61,625 nucleotides of DNA from the NCBI GenBank assembly GCA_018268935.1, contig JAFDVS010000107.1, positions 64,518 through 126,142 on the forward strand, in the 5' to 3' direction. The position numbers were made by a program, and so were the translations under genes. Below are positions 33,501-42,500 of the stretch, one piece after another. Source of the stretch: Acidobacteriota bacterium (lineage in GTDB: Bacteria > Acidobacteriota > Terriglobia > Bryobacterales > Bryobacteraceae). The notes beneath the pieces are model-generated. The model was not told where the DNA came from, searched no databases, and saw only the letters and a list, made by a program, of their open reading frames with translations. Positions within the stretch are counted from its first letter, which is position 1; every line of letters begins with the position of its first letter.

Positions 33501-33987
33501 CAACTGGACCATCTCCAACACCCACAACTGGCGTAGCGGCAATCTCCTCGGTCTCGTTTGCCCCAACACGCTCGGCAACGGAGTGCTCTTCACGTCCGCA
33601 CGCATGTGCAACGCGAACGACGGCGACATCCGCACCGGACAGGAGCGCACCACGCTCGATCCGAACAACCCATCGAGCATCTACTTCAACTCCGCAGCCT
33701 TCTCCGTCCCCTCGCAATTCGCCTTCGGCACGGCCTCGCAGTACAACAGCTTCTTCCGCCAGCCGCGCGTCACCGTCGACAACATCTCCCTCATCAAACA
33801 GTTCTATCTGTGGCCCACCGGAGATGGCGCCAAACTGCGCCTCCAACTCAGCGCCAATGCCTTCAATCCGTTTAACCGCACGAATTTCGGAGTCAACGGC
33901 ACAGTCGGCAACGCCAACTTCGGCCGCGCCACAGGCCCGCAGTACGGCCCGCGCATCATCACAATGGTGCTCCGCGCCTACTTCTAA
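30556..33987 (+). CDS. TonB-dependent receptor, Oar-like (receptor 2)
   Basis: A 1,143-residue receptor. ATG 30556 follows GGAGG by 8 bp. Signal peptide about 1-25 (ending APLFAQS), CarboxypepD_reg domain 28-110 (GSLAGSVLDTQAAPIPGVLI), plug 120-240 (REQLIDGTSNVIPESGG, ELSIAGSTGRAR), barrel to the C-terminal Phe (MVLRAYF). It is placed after PadR-ADOP and preceded by its own promoter with the same repeat as padR. Together with the SMP-30-like gene 16 bp downstream it may deliver a lactone or sugar derivative (inference). Confidence 0.92.
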   Translation: MNSVVPTTHRLAILLLAAAPLFAQSQTGSLAGSVLDTQAAPIPGVLIEARSETSGVTLKSISNDTGSYVFPNIQAGMWSVTAEKNGFKKLVRSNIQIFIAQRQVLDLQLEVGDVKQSIEVSASQTLLDTNMSERGQTLTPRMYQTLPLWSGGLQNPSAFLGFMAGVNNSAELSIAGSTGRAREQLIDGTSNVIPESGGTVFNPPSAEAFSEFKLLVGSYTAEYGRTGGGIEILTTKSGTNALHGTWAYSMRRQIWNAAGWSVNQNRANAPGYRPKDRLNATSGGVGGPVYIPKIYDGRNKTFFYFTSDNDLRPAGPTSIVNTVPTALMTQGNFSQLPQPIFDPATTVGSGATATRVPFAGNIIPTTRFSRIASNILPVIPAPSSPALTNNHAFVNTTQLTDHVWSLKFDHVFSDRNRVSYFQSLDSQLVKAVSDFDGPLGTGLGEQYQRPRIFRVNHDLMFSPTVMLHSTYGYSRTVQVWYVPHQSGFASKAGFPNLTGDSDVTPVIQFAGADGYTAWSNQQGKVNNGGQNNYTHEVNQGLTVIHKKHEFKMGWDMRQLKTFGRDLATTNGIYVFARNQTANPAATGTTGNSFASFLLGLPDSANAAATPVQNAEIRYQYYAFYFHDNWKVTPKLTLNLGLRYDIPINWYAPTMGSVSLTTPNPAANNYPGAYVFPGSGPNRLGVTRFWPTDFTNIGPRAGFAYQLGTKTVIRGGFAIFYEGTGNGGCGCTLGANGSFAQLSDGLTAPFQWDGGIPKPAGYQPPPFLSPSVGNGLSVDYMGPTFGRAPRVFDWSLSLQRQIRGFLVEADYAGNRGYRLNSTVDLNQVNPSFLFLGSLLQQPITSPAVVQRGFTKPYPNFPDNGTLAQSLRPYPQFLNVWSRNSGHGRTWYDSAMFKVHRRFGAWQFSASYVRSKSLGLMTFRRIFSQNQVYAQDMYNLTQPKSYLPFDQPNVFNFLSTFDLPVGKGKKYLTNSSRLVNTIIGNWTISNTHNWRSGNLLGLVCPNTLGNGVLFTSARMCNANDGDIRTGQERTTLDPNNPSSIYFNSAAFSVPSQFAFGTASQYNSFFRQPRVTVDNISLIKQFYLWPTGDGAKLRLQLSANAFNPFNRTNFGVNGTVGNANFGRATGPQYGPRIITMVLRAYF

Positions 33988-34003
33988 CTGCTATCCTCTC
34001 CGC

Positions 34004-34828
34004 ATGCTCCTGCTCGCATTCCTGGCGCTGTTTGCCCAGCAGCCGAGCCAATGGGTCCAACTCGGCGACAGTTATCAGCTCACCGCGGATCCGACCGTCG
34101 ATCCGCAAGGCAACGTCTTCTTCACCGACTCTCGCCGCAATCGCATTCTCAAGATCGACCTAGACGGCAGAATCACCACATGGAAAGAGCCATCCAACAA
34201 CGCCCACGGCATCGCCTGCGGCCCCGATGGCCGGCTCTACGCGGGCCAGCACGACTACAAGCGCATCGTAGCCTTCTCCCCCGACGGCACGGAATCCGTC
34301 ATCACCGAGGGCATCCAGACCCATCACCTCATCGTCAATCATCGCAACGAAATCTACTTTACCGTTCCGCCTCTCCACCAAGTCTGGCTCGCTGATCGCA
34401 ACGGCAACAAGCGAGTCGTTCTCGAAGGTCTGAACTGGCCGCGCAGCGTAGCCATCTCCCCCGACCGGCGCACACTCGCCGTCAACGATCCGCCCAGCAG
34501 CCTCATCTGGGCGCTGCGCATCCACGAAGATGGCTCTCTCAGCGATCGCCGCCTCTACTGTACGCTGCAAACCAAGCCCGAATCCTCAGACCCCGATCCC
34601 GGCGGCATGACCTTCGATGCCCAGGGCGCCCTCTATATCGCCACCAACATCGGCGTCCAGGTCTGCGATAAACAAGGCCGCCTCACCTCGGTCATCCCTC
34701 CTCCTGGCACGCAAGGTCTCACCAACGTCCGCTTCGCCGGCCCCAGTCTCCAGTGGCTCTACGTCACCGATGGTGAACGCTTCTATCGCCGCTCACGCCA
34801 GTCTCTCAATCTTCCGCACCAGAAGTAG
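34004..34828 (+). CDS. SMP-30/gluconolactonase-like beta-propeller protein
   Basis: A 274-residue exported six-bladed-propeller protein with signal MLLLAFLALFAQQ. Repeated blade signatures include QLTADPTVDPQGNVFFTDSR, NAHGIACGPDGRLYAG, GIQTHHLIVNHRNEIYFT and WPRSVAISPDRRTLAVND, as in gluconolactonases and LRE-family enzymes. Ca-binding Glu/Asn/Asp positions look plausible. Because a longer open frame extends upstream, I took the ATG at 34004, which starts the signal sequence. A TATCCT hexamer 6 bp before it hints at a leaderless start. Its 3' end overlaps the opposing MFS gene by 36 bp. Confidence 0.82.
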   Translation: MLLLAFLALFAQQPSQWVQLGDSYQLTADPTVDPQGNVFFTDSRRNRILKIDLDGRITTWKEPSNNAHGIACGPDGRLYAGQHDYKRIVAFSPDGTESVITEGIQTHHLIVNHRNEIYFTVPPLHQVWLADRNGNKRVVLEGLNWPRSVAISPDRRTLAVNDPPSSLIWALRIHEDGSLSDRRLYCTLQTKPESSDPDPGGMTFDAQGALYIATNIGVQVCDKQGRLTSVIPPPGTQGLTNVRFAGPSLQWLYVTDGERFYRRSRQSLNLPHQK

Positions 34829-36034
34829 AATCGCCACAAACCCAATCGGATGCATCAATCCGGAAATCGTGAACACCTGCCCGTAACTGTGAAAATGCGT
34901 TACCATCTGCCCCACCAGCAGATTGAACAGCATCGCTCCAAACGAACCCACACATCCCAGCAACCCCGCCACCGCGCCCACCGTTGATGACGGAAACATA
35001 TCCGCCACCAGTGTCTGAATAATCGTCGACCAGAACTGATGCGCGAACATCGCCGTGCTGAAGAACGCGATCGCAATGCTCAGCGGAGCCGATAGGATCC
35101 CCAGCGACACAGGCATCAGAACCGCACTCATGCACAGCGCAATCTTCCGTGAACGGTCAATCGAATACTTCCGCCGGATCAACTCACTGCTCAGCCAGCC
35201 TCCAAAGAAACTCCCCACTCCAGCCAGTGCGTACGGGATCCACGCGTAGTAGCCAATCTCCTTGATGTTCAACCCGCGTACGTCCGCCAGATACTTCGGC
35301 AACCAGAAGATGAAAAAGAACCACGCCGAATCCGTGAGAAACTTTGCGATCAGCAATCCCCACACCTGGCGATACGCAAACAGCCTCAGATACGACACCC
35401 GGGGCCGAGCGCCCGCGGATGCCTCCAGTTGCGTCCGCAAATACTCCCGCTCACCCGCTGTAATCCGCTTGTGCCGCGCCGGCAGTTCATAAAACAACAG
35501 CCAGATCGCGCCCCACACTACGCCCAGTGCACCCGCCACATAAAACACCCAGCGCCATCCGCTGCTCGACACAATCAACGCAATCAGCGGTGGAGCCACT
35601 ACCGCACCCACGCTCGATCCCGTGTTGAAGATGCCGAAGGCAAACGATCGTTCTCTCGCTGGAAACCACTCGGACACAGCCTTCGCCGATCCCGGAAACG
35701 CGCCGCCTTCACCCAACCCCAGCAAAAAGCGAAACAGCTTCAATTCCCCCACCGTCGTCGCGAAACCATGCAACAGCGTCGCCGCCGACCAGAACACAAT
35801 CATCACCGCATATCCGGCCCGTGTTCCCAACCAGTCCATCACCCGGCCGCCAACCGCATACATGATCGCGTAAGCCATCAGAAACAGCGATTGCATCTGG
35901 GAGTATTCCACTTCCGAAATCGGAATCTCCTTCTGCAGTTCTCCCACCACCACCGGCAGGCTCTGCCGGTCCAGGTAGTTCAGCGCCGTGGCCAAAGCCA
36001 GAAGCCCGGCGATCCACCAGCGTAGGTTCGTCAC
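34793..36034 (-). CDS. MFS transporter, anion:cation symporter (hexuronate/glucarate type)
   Basis: A 413-residue major-facilitator protein of the ACS family. MTNLRWWIAGLLALATALNYLDRQSLPVV is the classical ACS start (helix 1 with NYLDR), followed by FLMAYAIMYAVGGRVMDWLG and FRFLLGLGEGGAFPGSAKAV. These occur in ExuT and GudP-like transporters of sugar acids. Last gene of the minus-strand operon lacI-GH172-MFS; its ATG overlaps the GH172 stop by 4 bp. Substrate likely an oligosaccharide-derived monosaccharide or uronate (inference). Confidence 0.88.
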   Translation of the reverse strand: MTNLRWWIAGLLALATALNYLDRQSLPVVVGELQKEIPISEVEYSQMQSLFLMAYAIMYAVGGRVMDWLGTRAGYAVMIVFWSAATLLHGFATTVGELKLFRFLLGLGEGGAFPGSAKAVSEWFPARERSFAFGIFNTGSSVGAVVAPPLIALIVSSSGWRWVFYVAGALGVVWGAIWLLFYELPARHKRITAGEREYLRTQLEASAGARPRVSYLRLFAYRQVWGLLIAKFLTDSAWFFFIFWLPKYLADVRGLNIKEIGYYAWIPYALAGVGSFFGGWLSSELIRRKYSIDRSRKIALCMSAVLMPVSLGILSAPLSIAIAFFSTAMFAHQFWSTIIQTLVADMFPSSTVGAVAGLLGCVGSFGAMLFNLLVGQMVTHFHSYGQVFTISGLMHPIGFVAILLLVRKIERLA

Positions 36035-38253
36035 TGGAATCTCGGCATCACGTAACTATACACGTCGTAACGAAACTCACTCCATCCGCGAAACGACGCA
36101 GAACGCTGTGCTTGCCCAGGCACCAGCGTGCGGTCCACTGGCGTGAACTTCACTCGCACACGAATCATATCCTTGCCCGCCGTCAAATCGCGAGGCACAA
36201 GAAACTCATCGTCGCGAAAGCGCCGGTTCGAAATCTCAACATTATGCTGCGTCGCACCCAATTCATCGCGATCCGGTGGATAGGAATACACACACGCATT
36301 CGACCCCGCCAGATACCAGATGCCAGCCGCCTTCCAATCGCCTTCCTTCGCATCCGGCGGTCCAATGTAAACCTCGGCCCGCTGGTTCGCCAGCGAATAG
36401 TCCAGCTTGCGGCGCAGCAGTACGCCCAGGTTGTTCCGATCCAGCTTCACGTTGAACTCCGAAACGCCCGTGGTGTAGCGCCCCGAATCCTTGTGCGCCG
36501 GATACACTTCGCGCCCTTCGCCCGACACCGGTGGAAGATTCGGCCACAACCGCTCCAACGTATCCGGGCCCAGTTCATACCGCGACGTCAGTTCATACAC
36601 CTCCGATGCATTCGGCGACACATACCGATGCGCGCGCTCACTCTCCGCATCACCGATCTTCAGTTGATCGGTGCGCACAAGGGATGCCGCCGGAAGCCCG
36701 TACCAGTAGGTCACGGTTTCATAGTGTTCCGTCGAAAGATTCGTCCCCCCATGCTCAAACTGGATCCGCGCATTCTTTCCGAACGGCATCAAATCGGCCA
36801 GCAGAAAACGATACGCGGAATGAATCTTGTCCTCCGGCACTTTCGCATCCTCCGGACGCCGCACACCAACCGGGTGTCCTGCCAGCGGCAACGTCATGTT
36901 GCGGCCGCCCCAGTAGTCTCCACCTCCACCCCATTCCTCCGTCCCTGTGCCCTGCGCCTGCGGCGTCTGGCTATCGTCAAAGAAAAATCGCGGATCGCCC
37001 TCCAGCGTGTTCAACACGCCGTTATGCGTGAAAATTAACGAAGTGCCAACGAAGCTCCCCGACCAATCTCCACCGCCTTCTGTCTTCGTCGTGTCGAGCA
37101 GCACCATGTCCTGCCCGGTCTCGGGCTTCGGAATATCCTGATACGTCGCGTGGAAGTAGCCCACATGATTCGCCGGATCGCGGAACGGCTGATGCCGTAT
37201 GCTCCAGCGAATATCGGCAATCTCGCTCTCCACTCCCGTCAGTTCAATCCGCGCCGAGCGGAAGAACGGCATCGGAAAAAAGCACCGCAGATGCACGCGC
37301 CCACCCTGGTACTGCACCACCATCGGCAATCCCTTCACCAGGTACTCACGATTGTCCTGGTTATGCAGAATACCCGTGCCATGGAACAACGCCATCGGCG
37401 CGTCAATCGACGGCGCAGCACGCCCATCCCAGTGCACCCGCAGCCGTACATTCGACAGAGCCAACGCCTGGCTCACCGGAACCGAAAACTCCAGCGCACG
37501 GATCATCCGCGCTGACCCGCTCGATTCCCACACCTTCGCCGTCTCGCGCGCACCCAGCCGCAATTGCCCTTTCTGTTCCACCGTGCCATCGCTGCCCGCA
37601 GCCGGAGCAATATCCGTTCCCGCGCGATTCAACAACGCCGCAATACCCGCATCAGGAGCAGTCTGGCCATCCCAGCTCTTCACCTCCTGCGAGAGCTTCG
37701 CGCCGCGCACGTACTGGTGATAAATGTAGTAGCCCGTCCCGTAGAACGTCCGCGAATAGGCCATCCGAAACGTCTTCTCAAATCCAATCGGCACCCACAT
37801 CAAATCCGCGCCCTTGGTCACGGACCACGTCCACGTCAACGGATTGGGAAATAAATGCTCCGGCAGAAACACCGAGTCCGGCACCGGCTTTCGCGGATTC
37901 GCCGTACTGCTCTCCTGCACGATGTTGTCCTTCCCGTCCACTTCGTAGTGCCACGGGCTCCCGTGCCAGTGGTTGTAGCGCGCGAAATACAGCATCCCTG
38001 GCCCCGCCACATCCAGCGTCACATTGAAGTCATCGGCTTCCTGATACAAAAAGTGCGAGGCGTCGGCGGTATGATTGCCTCCCAGCCGGTCATAGGTGCT
38101 GCGCATATAAGCCCGCGCCCCAATGCGCTGGTAGGCCCACTTGTCCCACATCTTGTAAGCGTCCGCCCCAACCGGGATCACCGGTGGCTCCTGCGCCTGC
38201 AGGGACATAAGCAGCGTAGCCGCCAGAACGATACAACGCCGATAGATCCACAT
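36031..38253 (-). CDS. DUF2961 / glycoside hydrolase family 172 protein
   Basis: A 740-residue secreted predicted glycosidase. Signal MWIYRRCIVLAATLLMSLQAQ; the DUF2961 jelly-roll segment covers about residues 90-480, with FARYNHWHGSPWHYEVDG, YFHATYQDIPKPETGQDMVL, and GTGTEEWGGGGDYWGG. Family GH172 members hydrolyse or transglycosylate alpha-D-fructofuranosides and D-arabinofuranosides, notably in arabinogalactan and lipoarabinomannan degradation. A C-terminal beta domain of about 150 residues is extra. The gene is squeezed between lacI (3-bp gap) and the MFS gene (4-bp overlap). Confidence 0.85.
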   Translation of the reverse strand: MWIYRRCIVLAATLLMSLQAQEPPVIPVGADAYKMWDKWAYQRIGARAYMRSTYDRLGGNHTADASHFLYQEADDFNVTLDVAGPGMLYFARYNHWHGSPWHYEVDGKDNIVQESSTANPRKPVPDSVFLPEHLFPNPLTWTWSVTKGADLMWVPIGFEKTFRMAYSRTFYGTGYYIYHQYVRGAKLSQEVKSWDGQTAPDAGIAALLNRAGTDIAPAAGSDGTVEQKGQLRLGARETAKVWESSGSARMIRALEFSVPVSQALALSNVRLRVHWDGRAAPSIDAPMALFHGTGILHNQDNREYLVKGLPMVVQYQGGRVHLRCFFPMPFFRSARIELTGVESEIADIRWSIRHQPFRDPANHVGYFHATYQDIPKPETGQDMVLLDTTKTEGGGDWSGSFVGTSLIFTHNGVLNTLEGDPRFFFDDSQTPQAQGTGTEEWGGGGDYWGGRNMTLPLAGHPVGVRRPEDAKVPEDKIHSAYRFLLADLMPFGKNARIQFEHGGTNLSTEHYETVTYWYGLPAASLVRTDQLKIGDAESERAHRYVSPNASEVYELTSRYELGPDTLERLWPNLPPVSGEGREVYPAHKDSGRYTTGVSEFNVKLDRNNLGVLLRRKLDYSLANQRAEVYIGPPDAKEGDWKAAGIWYLAGSNACVYSYPPDRDELGATQHNVEISNRRFRDDEFLVPRDLTAGKDMIRVRVKFTPVDRTLVPGQAQRSASFRGWSEFRYDVYSYVMPRFQ

Positions 38254-38256
38254 AGT

Positions 38257-39315
38257 CTAATCTCCGCCCTTTCTGCGCGTCTTCCCCACCAGTTGCAGCG
38301 CCGGTGGCCTCGCCGTCGATTCCCTCACTCGCAACTCACCAGCCAGCCGTAAATTTTCGAAACGTTTCGTTTCATTACCTTCGCCCGCGCGGATTTGCCC
38401 CAGCAGCATCTCCATCGCCTTGCGCCCCAACTCGTGCGCCGGCTGCGCAATCACCGTCAGCGGAGGCGTGAAATGCTGCGTCCAGGCGAAATCGTCGAAG
38501 CCCACAATACTTACCTGCTGCGGACACCGGATCTTCAGTTCATTTACCGCGCGCATCAGCCCCAGCAGCATCCGGTTGTTACTGGCGATGATCGCCGTCG
38601 GCGGCACAGCCAGCCGCATCATCTCCAGCCCCGCCTTGTATCCGCTTTCGATACTCTGGTCCCCCATCCGGAGGCACTCATCGCGCACGGCAATATTGGC
38701 CTCCTGCATCGCCTTGCGGAATCCGTTCAGCCGCTCCGCATGCGGCGAATGCCGCAGGTTCCCCGCCACAAATGCGATCCTTTTATGTCCCAGCCCGATC
38801 AGATGCCGCGTCGCCACATGGCCCGCGCCCTCGTTGTCGGTGCACACGCCCGCATGGGGAATCCCCTGCGGAATACGGTCGAGAAACACGATCGGAAAAC
38901 GCCGCTGGATCAGGCTGCCGTAAGCCGCTGCCGTGTCCGTGCAGGCCAGCAGCACTCCATCCACGCGCCGCGAAAACAACGTGCTCAAATGCCGCTTCTC
39001 CTGCTCCGCATCTTCATTCGAATTACAAAGGATGACGCTGTAACCCTCCACCGCCGCTGCATCCTCCACCCCGCGAATCACTTCCGGAAAGAACGCATTG
39101 GTCACATCCGGCACCACCATCCCGATCACTTGCGTCCGCCCAACCTTCAAACTCCGCGCCACCTGGTCGGGATGATAGTCGAGCGCGGCCATCGCCTCCG
39201 CGATCTTCGCCGTTAGCCGCTCGCTCACCCCAGCCGTTCCATTGATGTAGGCCGAAACCGTAGCAATCGAAACACCCGCCAGACGGGCCACATCCCGCAT
39301 TGTGTACTTGGCCAT
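38257..39315 (-). CDS. LacI-family transcriptional regulator
   Basis: A 352-residue repressor. N-terminal HTH (YTMRDVARLAGVSIATVSAY, residues 4-25) with hinge helix DQVARSLKVGR, then a periplasmic-binding-protein-type sensor domain (IGMVVPDVTNAFFPEVIRG). I chose ATG 39315 over the TTG at 39321, because a consensus TATAAT (39324-39329) ends 8 bp upstream, implying a leaderless transcript. It heads the lacI-GH172-MFS operon. It is probably autoregulated through the palindrome at 39345-39366, which overlaps the -35 region. Confidence 0.93.
   Translation of the reverse strand: MAKYTMRDVARLAGVSIATVSAYINGTAGVSERLTAKIAEAMAALDYHPDQVARSLKVGRTQVIGMVVPDVTNAFFPEVIRGVEDAAAVEGYSVILCNSNEDAEQEKRHLSTLFSRRVDGVLLACTDTAAAYGSLIQRRFPIVFLDRIPQGIPHAGVCTDNEGAGHVATRHLIGLGHKRIAFVAGNLRHSPHAERLNGFRKAMQEANIAVRDECLRMGDQSIESGYKAGLEMMRLAVPPTAIIASNNRMLLGLMRAVNELKIRCPQQVSIVGFDDFAWTQHFTPPLTVIAQPAHELGRKAMEMLLGQIRAGEGNETKRFENLRLAGELRVRESTARPPALQLVGKTRRKGGD
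38354..38373. promoter_or_regulatory. Operator-like palindrome inside the lacI 3' end
   Basis: TTTCGAAACGTTTCGTTTCA, read from 38355, matches 16 of 20 positions of the intergenic operator. It contains the perfect 12-bp palindrome CGAAACGTTTCG (38358-38369). It lies about 1 kb from the main operators, a distance compatible with a DNA loop through tetrameric LacI. Confidence 0.5.
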
Positions 39316-39323
39316 CGCCAAGC

Positions 39324-39329
39324 ATTATA
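39324..39329 (-). promoter_or_regulatory. lacI -10 hexamer
   Basis: Minus-strand TATAAT matches the consensus exactly. The spacer and -35 run into the operator at 39345-39366. Predicted transcription start near 39317, that is, about two bases before the ATG. Confidence 0.65.
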
Positions 39330-39344
39330 CACTCATCGCCACAA

Positions 39345-39366
39345 TGTTTCGAAACGATTCGAAACA
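39345..39366. promoter_or_regulatory. LacI operator O1 (22-bp near-perfect palindrome)
   Basis: The 22-bp site starts TGTTTCGAAAC and ends GATTCGAAACA. It reads the same on both strands except for one symmetric mismatch pair. It lies between the divergent lacI and receptor 3 promoters and covers the lacI -35 area. Confidence 0.7.
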
Positions 39367-39402
39367 ATTTGCGACAATCTGGTCTGATGTCCCCAAAACG
39401 CG

Positions 39403-39431
39403 TTGACACCCGTCAATCGCAATGATAAGAT
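39403..39431 (+). promoter_or_regulatory. Promoter of TonB receptor 3
   Basis: TTGACA (39403-39408), 17-bp spacer, TAAGAT (39426-39431). A start near 39438 would place operator O2 about 30 bp downstream, so repression would work by road-block. Confidence 0.7.
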
Positions 39432-39465
39432 CGCTTCCCAAGTACGTTCGACTCGCCGAATGCGC

Positions 39466-39480
39466 TTTCGAAACGATTCG
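39466..39480. promoter_or_regulatory. LacI operator O2
   Basis: TTTCGAAACGATTCG repeats 15 bases of operator O1 exactly. It lies between the receptor 3 promoter and its TTG start and is flanked by AATGCG/CGCATT arms. Confidence 0.65.
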
Positions 39481-39502
39481 CATTCACCGAAAGGGGCCGA
39501 CC

Positions 39503-42500
39503 TTGGGAATTCTTCGATGTCTCACCGTGTTGCTGGGGCTCACCGTTCCGGCGTTTCCGCAAGCCACCGCGGTCGTTCAGATCTCCGGAACCGTATATGA
39601 CCCCGCCGGCGCCGCCGTTGCCGAAGCGCAAATCAAAGCTCTCAACGCCGACACCGGCCTTGTGCGTATCCTCACATCCGGAACCGATGGCGCCTATCGC
39701 GTCCCCAATCTCCCTGTCGGGCGTTACCGCATTGAGGTCACCGCCTCCGGCTTCAAAAGCTACGCCCAGGAAGGCATCGTCCTCCAGGTCAACGCCAACC
39801 CCGTTATCAACATCCAACTCGAACTCGGCCAGGTTTCTCAGGAGGTCCAGGTCACCGCTAACGCCGCTATGGCCGAGACGCAATCGAACAGCATCTCTCA
39901 GGTCATTGACAACCAGCGCGTCGTCGAACTCCCTCTCAACGGCCGTGACCCAACGCAACTCGTTCTTCTCTCCGGAGCCGCCGTCATCGCCCCGCCCAGC
40001 GACCTCAAGAGCAGCAAGAACTACCCCTCTTCCGCCGCCATCTCCGTGGCAGGTGGCCAATCCAATGGCACCTATTACCTGCTCGACGGCGGCGATCATG
40101 CCGACTCCTTCGGCCTCATCAACCTCCCACTTCCCTTCCCTGACGCCGTCCAGGAATTCAGCGTCCAAACCAACGCCATCCCCGCCAACTACGGTGTGCG
40201 CGCCGGAGCGGTCGTCAACATGGTCACCCGCTCCGGCACCAATGAATTCCACGGCAATCTCTTCCACTTCCTCCGCACCGGCGCCACCAATGCCCGCAAC
40301 TTCTTTGCCACCGACAAGGACAGCCTCAAGCGCAATCAGTTCGGCGGCACCATCGGTGGCCCTATCTTTCGAAACAAACTCTTCGTCTTCGGCGGATTCC
40401 AGGGCACCCGCGTCCGCACCGCGCCTCCCACTTCGACATCCTTCGTTGCTACACAAGCCGTCCAGAGCGGCGATTTCTCCCTCATCAACTCCACTGCCTG
40501 TGGAGTCGCCCGTAACGTCATCGATCCCACCACCGGGGCCGCGTTCCCCGGCAATCGCATTCCCGTCAGCCGCTTCTCCGGTCCAGCCGTCGAATTCATG
40601 AAACTTGTTCCCGTCAGCACTGATCCTTGCGGCCGCCTGCAAATCTCCATTCCAAACCCCACTGACGAAGATCAGTTCATCGGGCGCAGCGACTACAACA
40701 AGTCGGAACGTCATTCTCTCTTCGGCCGCTACTACTTCACTGACCTCCGCAACCCCGCAGCATGGGACGGCAAGAACCTCCTCCTCACCACTCGCCCTGG
40801 CGTGCTCGACCGCGTCCAATCGCTCACCATCGGCGACACCTATAGCCTCACGCCAACGATGATCAACAGCATTCACGTCACCTGGACGCGTGAGCGAATC
40901 ACCCGCGGCCCCGCTCCCGGCCTGCCCACCGCCCGCTCCATCGGTTTGAATGTCGCCGACTCACCCGACAATTTCCCCAACATCTCTGTCAGCGGTAAGC
41001 TCACCACCTTCTGCGGCACCTGCTCAAAGGCGTTCATCAACTCCGGCTCTATGCAATTCGCCGAAGACTTGAGCTGGGTCCGCGGCAAGCATCAGTTTTC
41101 CTTCGGTGGCGAATACATTCGCCGCTATCTCAACTTCCAGGTGTCCACCCAGCAAAACGCGGCCTACAGCTTCACCGGCATTCGCACCAACGATCCGCTC
41201 GCCGACATGTATCTCGGCCTGCCCAATTCCTTCACCCAGGGCAACCTCACGCAAACCTCGCTCATCCATCACTACACTCCCCTCTACGTCAACGACAAGA
41301 TCCGGCTGAGCAAGAGCCTCAGTTTCTCCGCCGGTCTCCGCTGGGAGCCCTTCTTCCCTCCTGGCGAAGAGTTCGGGCGCGCCACACACTTCGATATGGC
41401 CGCCTATCAGGCGGGCCAGCGCACTTCCGTCTTCAGCAACGCGCCCATCGGATTCTGGTTCACCGGCGACAAGGAAATGCCCGGCTCCTCCGCGGCGCGC
41501 AACCGTTGGGGCAACTTCGCTCCTCGCCTCGGCCTCGTTTGGGATCCCGCAGGCAACGGCCGCACCACCATTCGCTCGGCCTACTCCGTGCAGTACGACT
41601 TCCCGCCGCTCCAATACTTTGATCGCTTCGGCTTCGGCCCACCGTGGGCCAGCACGATCACCATCTTCCAACCCGCCGGTGGATTCGCCGATCCCTATAG
41701 AGGCTATCCCGGCGGCAACCCCTTCCCTCAACCAGTGCCGCCTCCGAAAGACGCCTTATTCCCACTCGGCGGCCAGTTCGCCGACGTGCCTCTCGACATG
41801 CGCCTGCCCTACACGCAGCAGTGGAACCTCAGCATCCAGCATCAATTCGGCCAGGATTGGCTCGCCTCCGCCAACTACCTTGGCAACAAGTCCACGCACC
41901 GGTGGACACTGCAGAACCTGAACACGGCGCAATACATCCCCGGCCAGTGCGGCAACGCCCTCTGCACCACCAGCGGCAATATTGATAGCCGCCGCATCCT
42001 CACTCTACTCAACCCGCGCGAAGGCCCCAAGGTGGGCTCACTCACGCACGCCGATGACGGCGCGGTCGCTTCCTACCAGGGCTTACTGCTCTCCTTGAAT
42101 CGCCGCTTTCGCAATCACTTCAGCGCGCTCGTCAATTACACCTGGTCCCACTGCATTAGCGATGGCGATGTCACCTCCGAAATCACCGGCGGCTATGACA
42201 ACCCCAACAGCCGCACTATGGAACGCGGCAATTGCGAGATCGACATCCGCCACCTGTTCAACGCATCGCTGCTCGCCGAAACACCGCGCTTCGACAATCG
42301 CCTCACCCGTACCATTCTCGGCGATTGGCAGCTCTCCGCCATTTTCACCAAACGCAGCGGCTACTGGTTCTCCCCGTCCGCCGGCCGTGACAACAACTTC
42401 AACGGACTCGGCGGCGATCGCGCCAACGTCGTCGGTGATTCGCACGTCGACACCCCCACGCTGAACCGCTGGTTCAACACCGCCGCCTTCGCCCACGCGC

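Noticed and set aside
40366..40376. Further LacI site inside receptor 3 (TTTCGAAACA)
   Set aside because: Only a half-site of about 10 bp with no symmetric partner, so likely chance.
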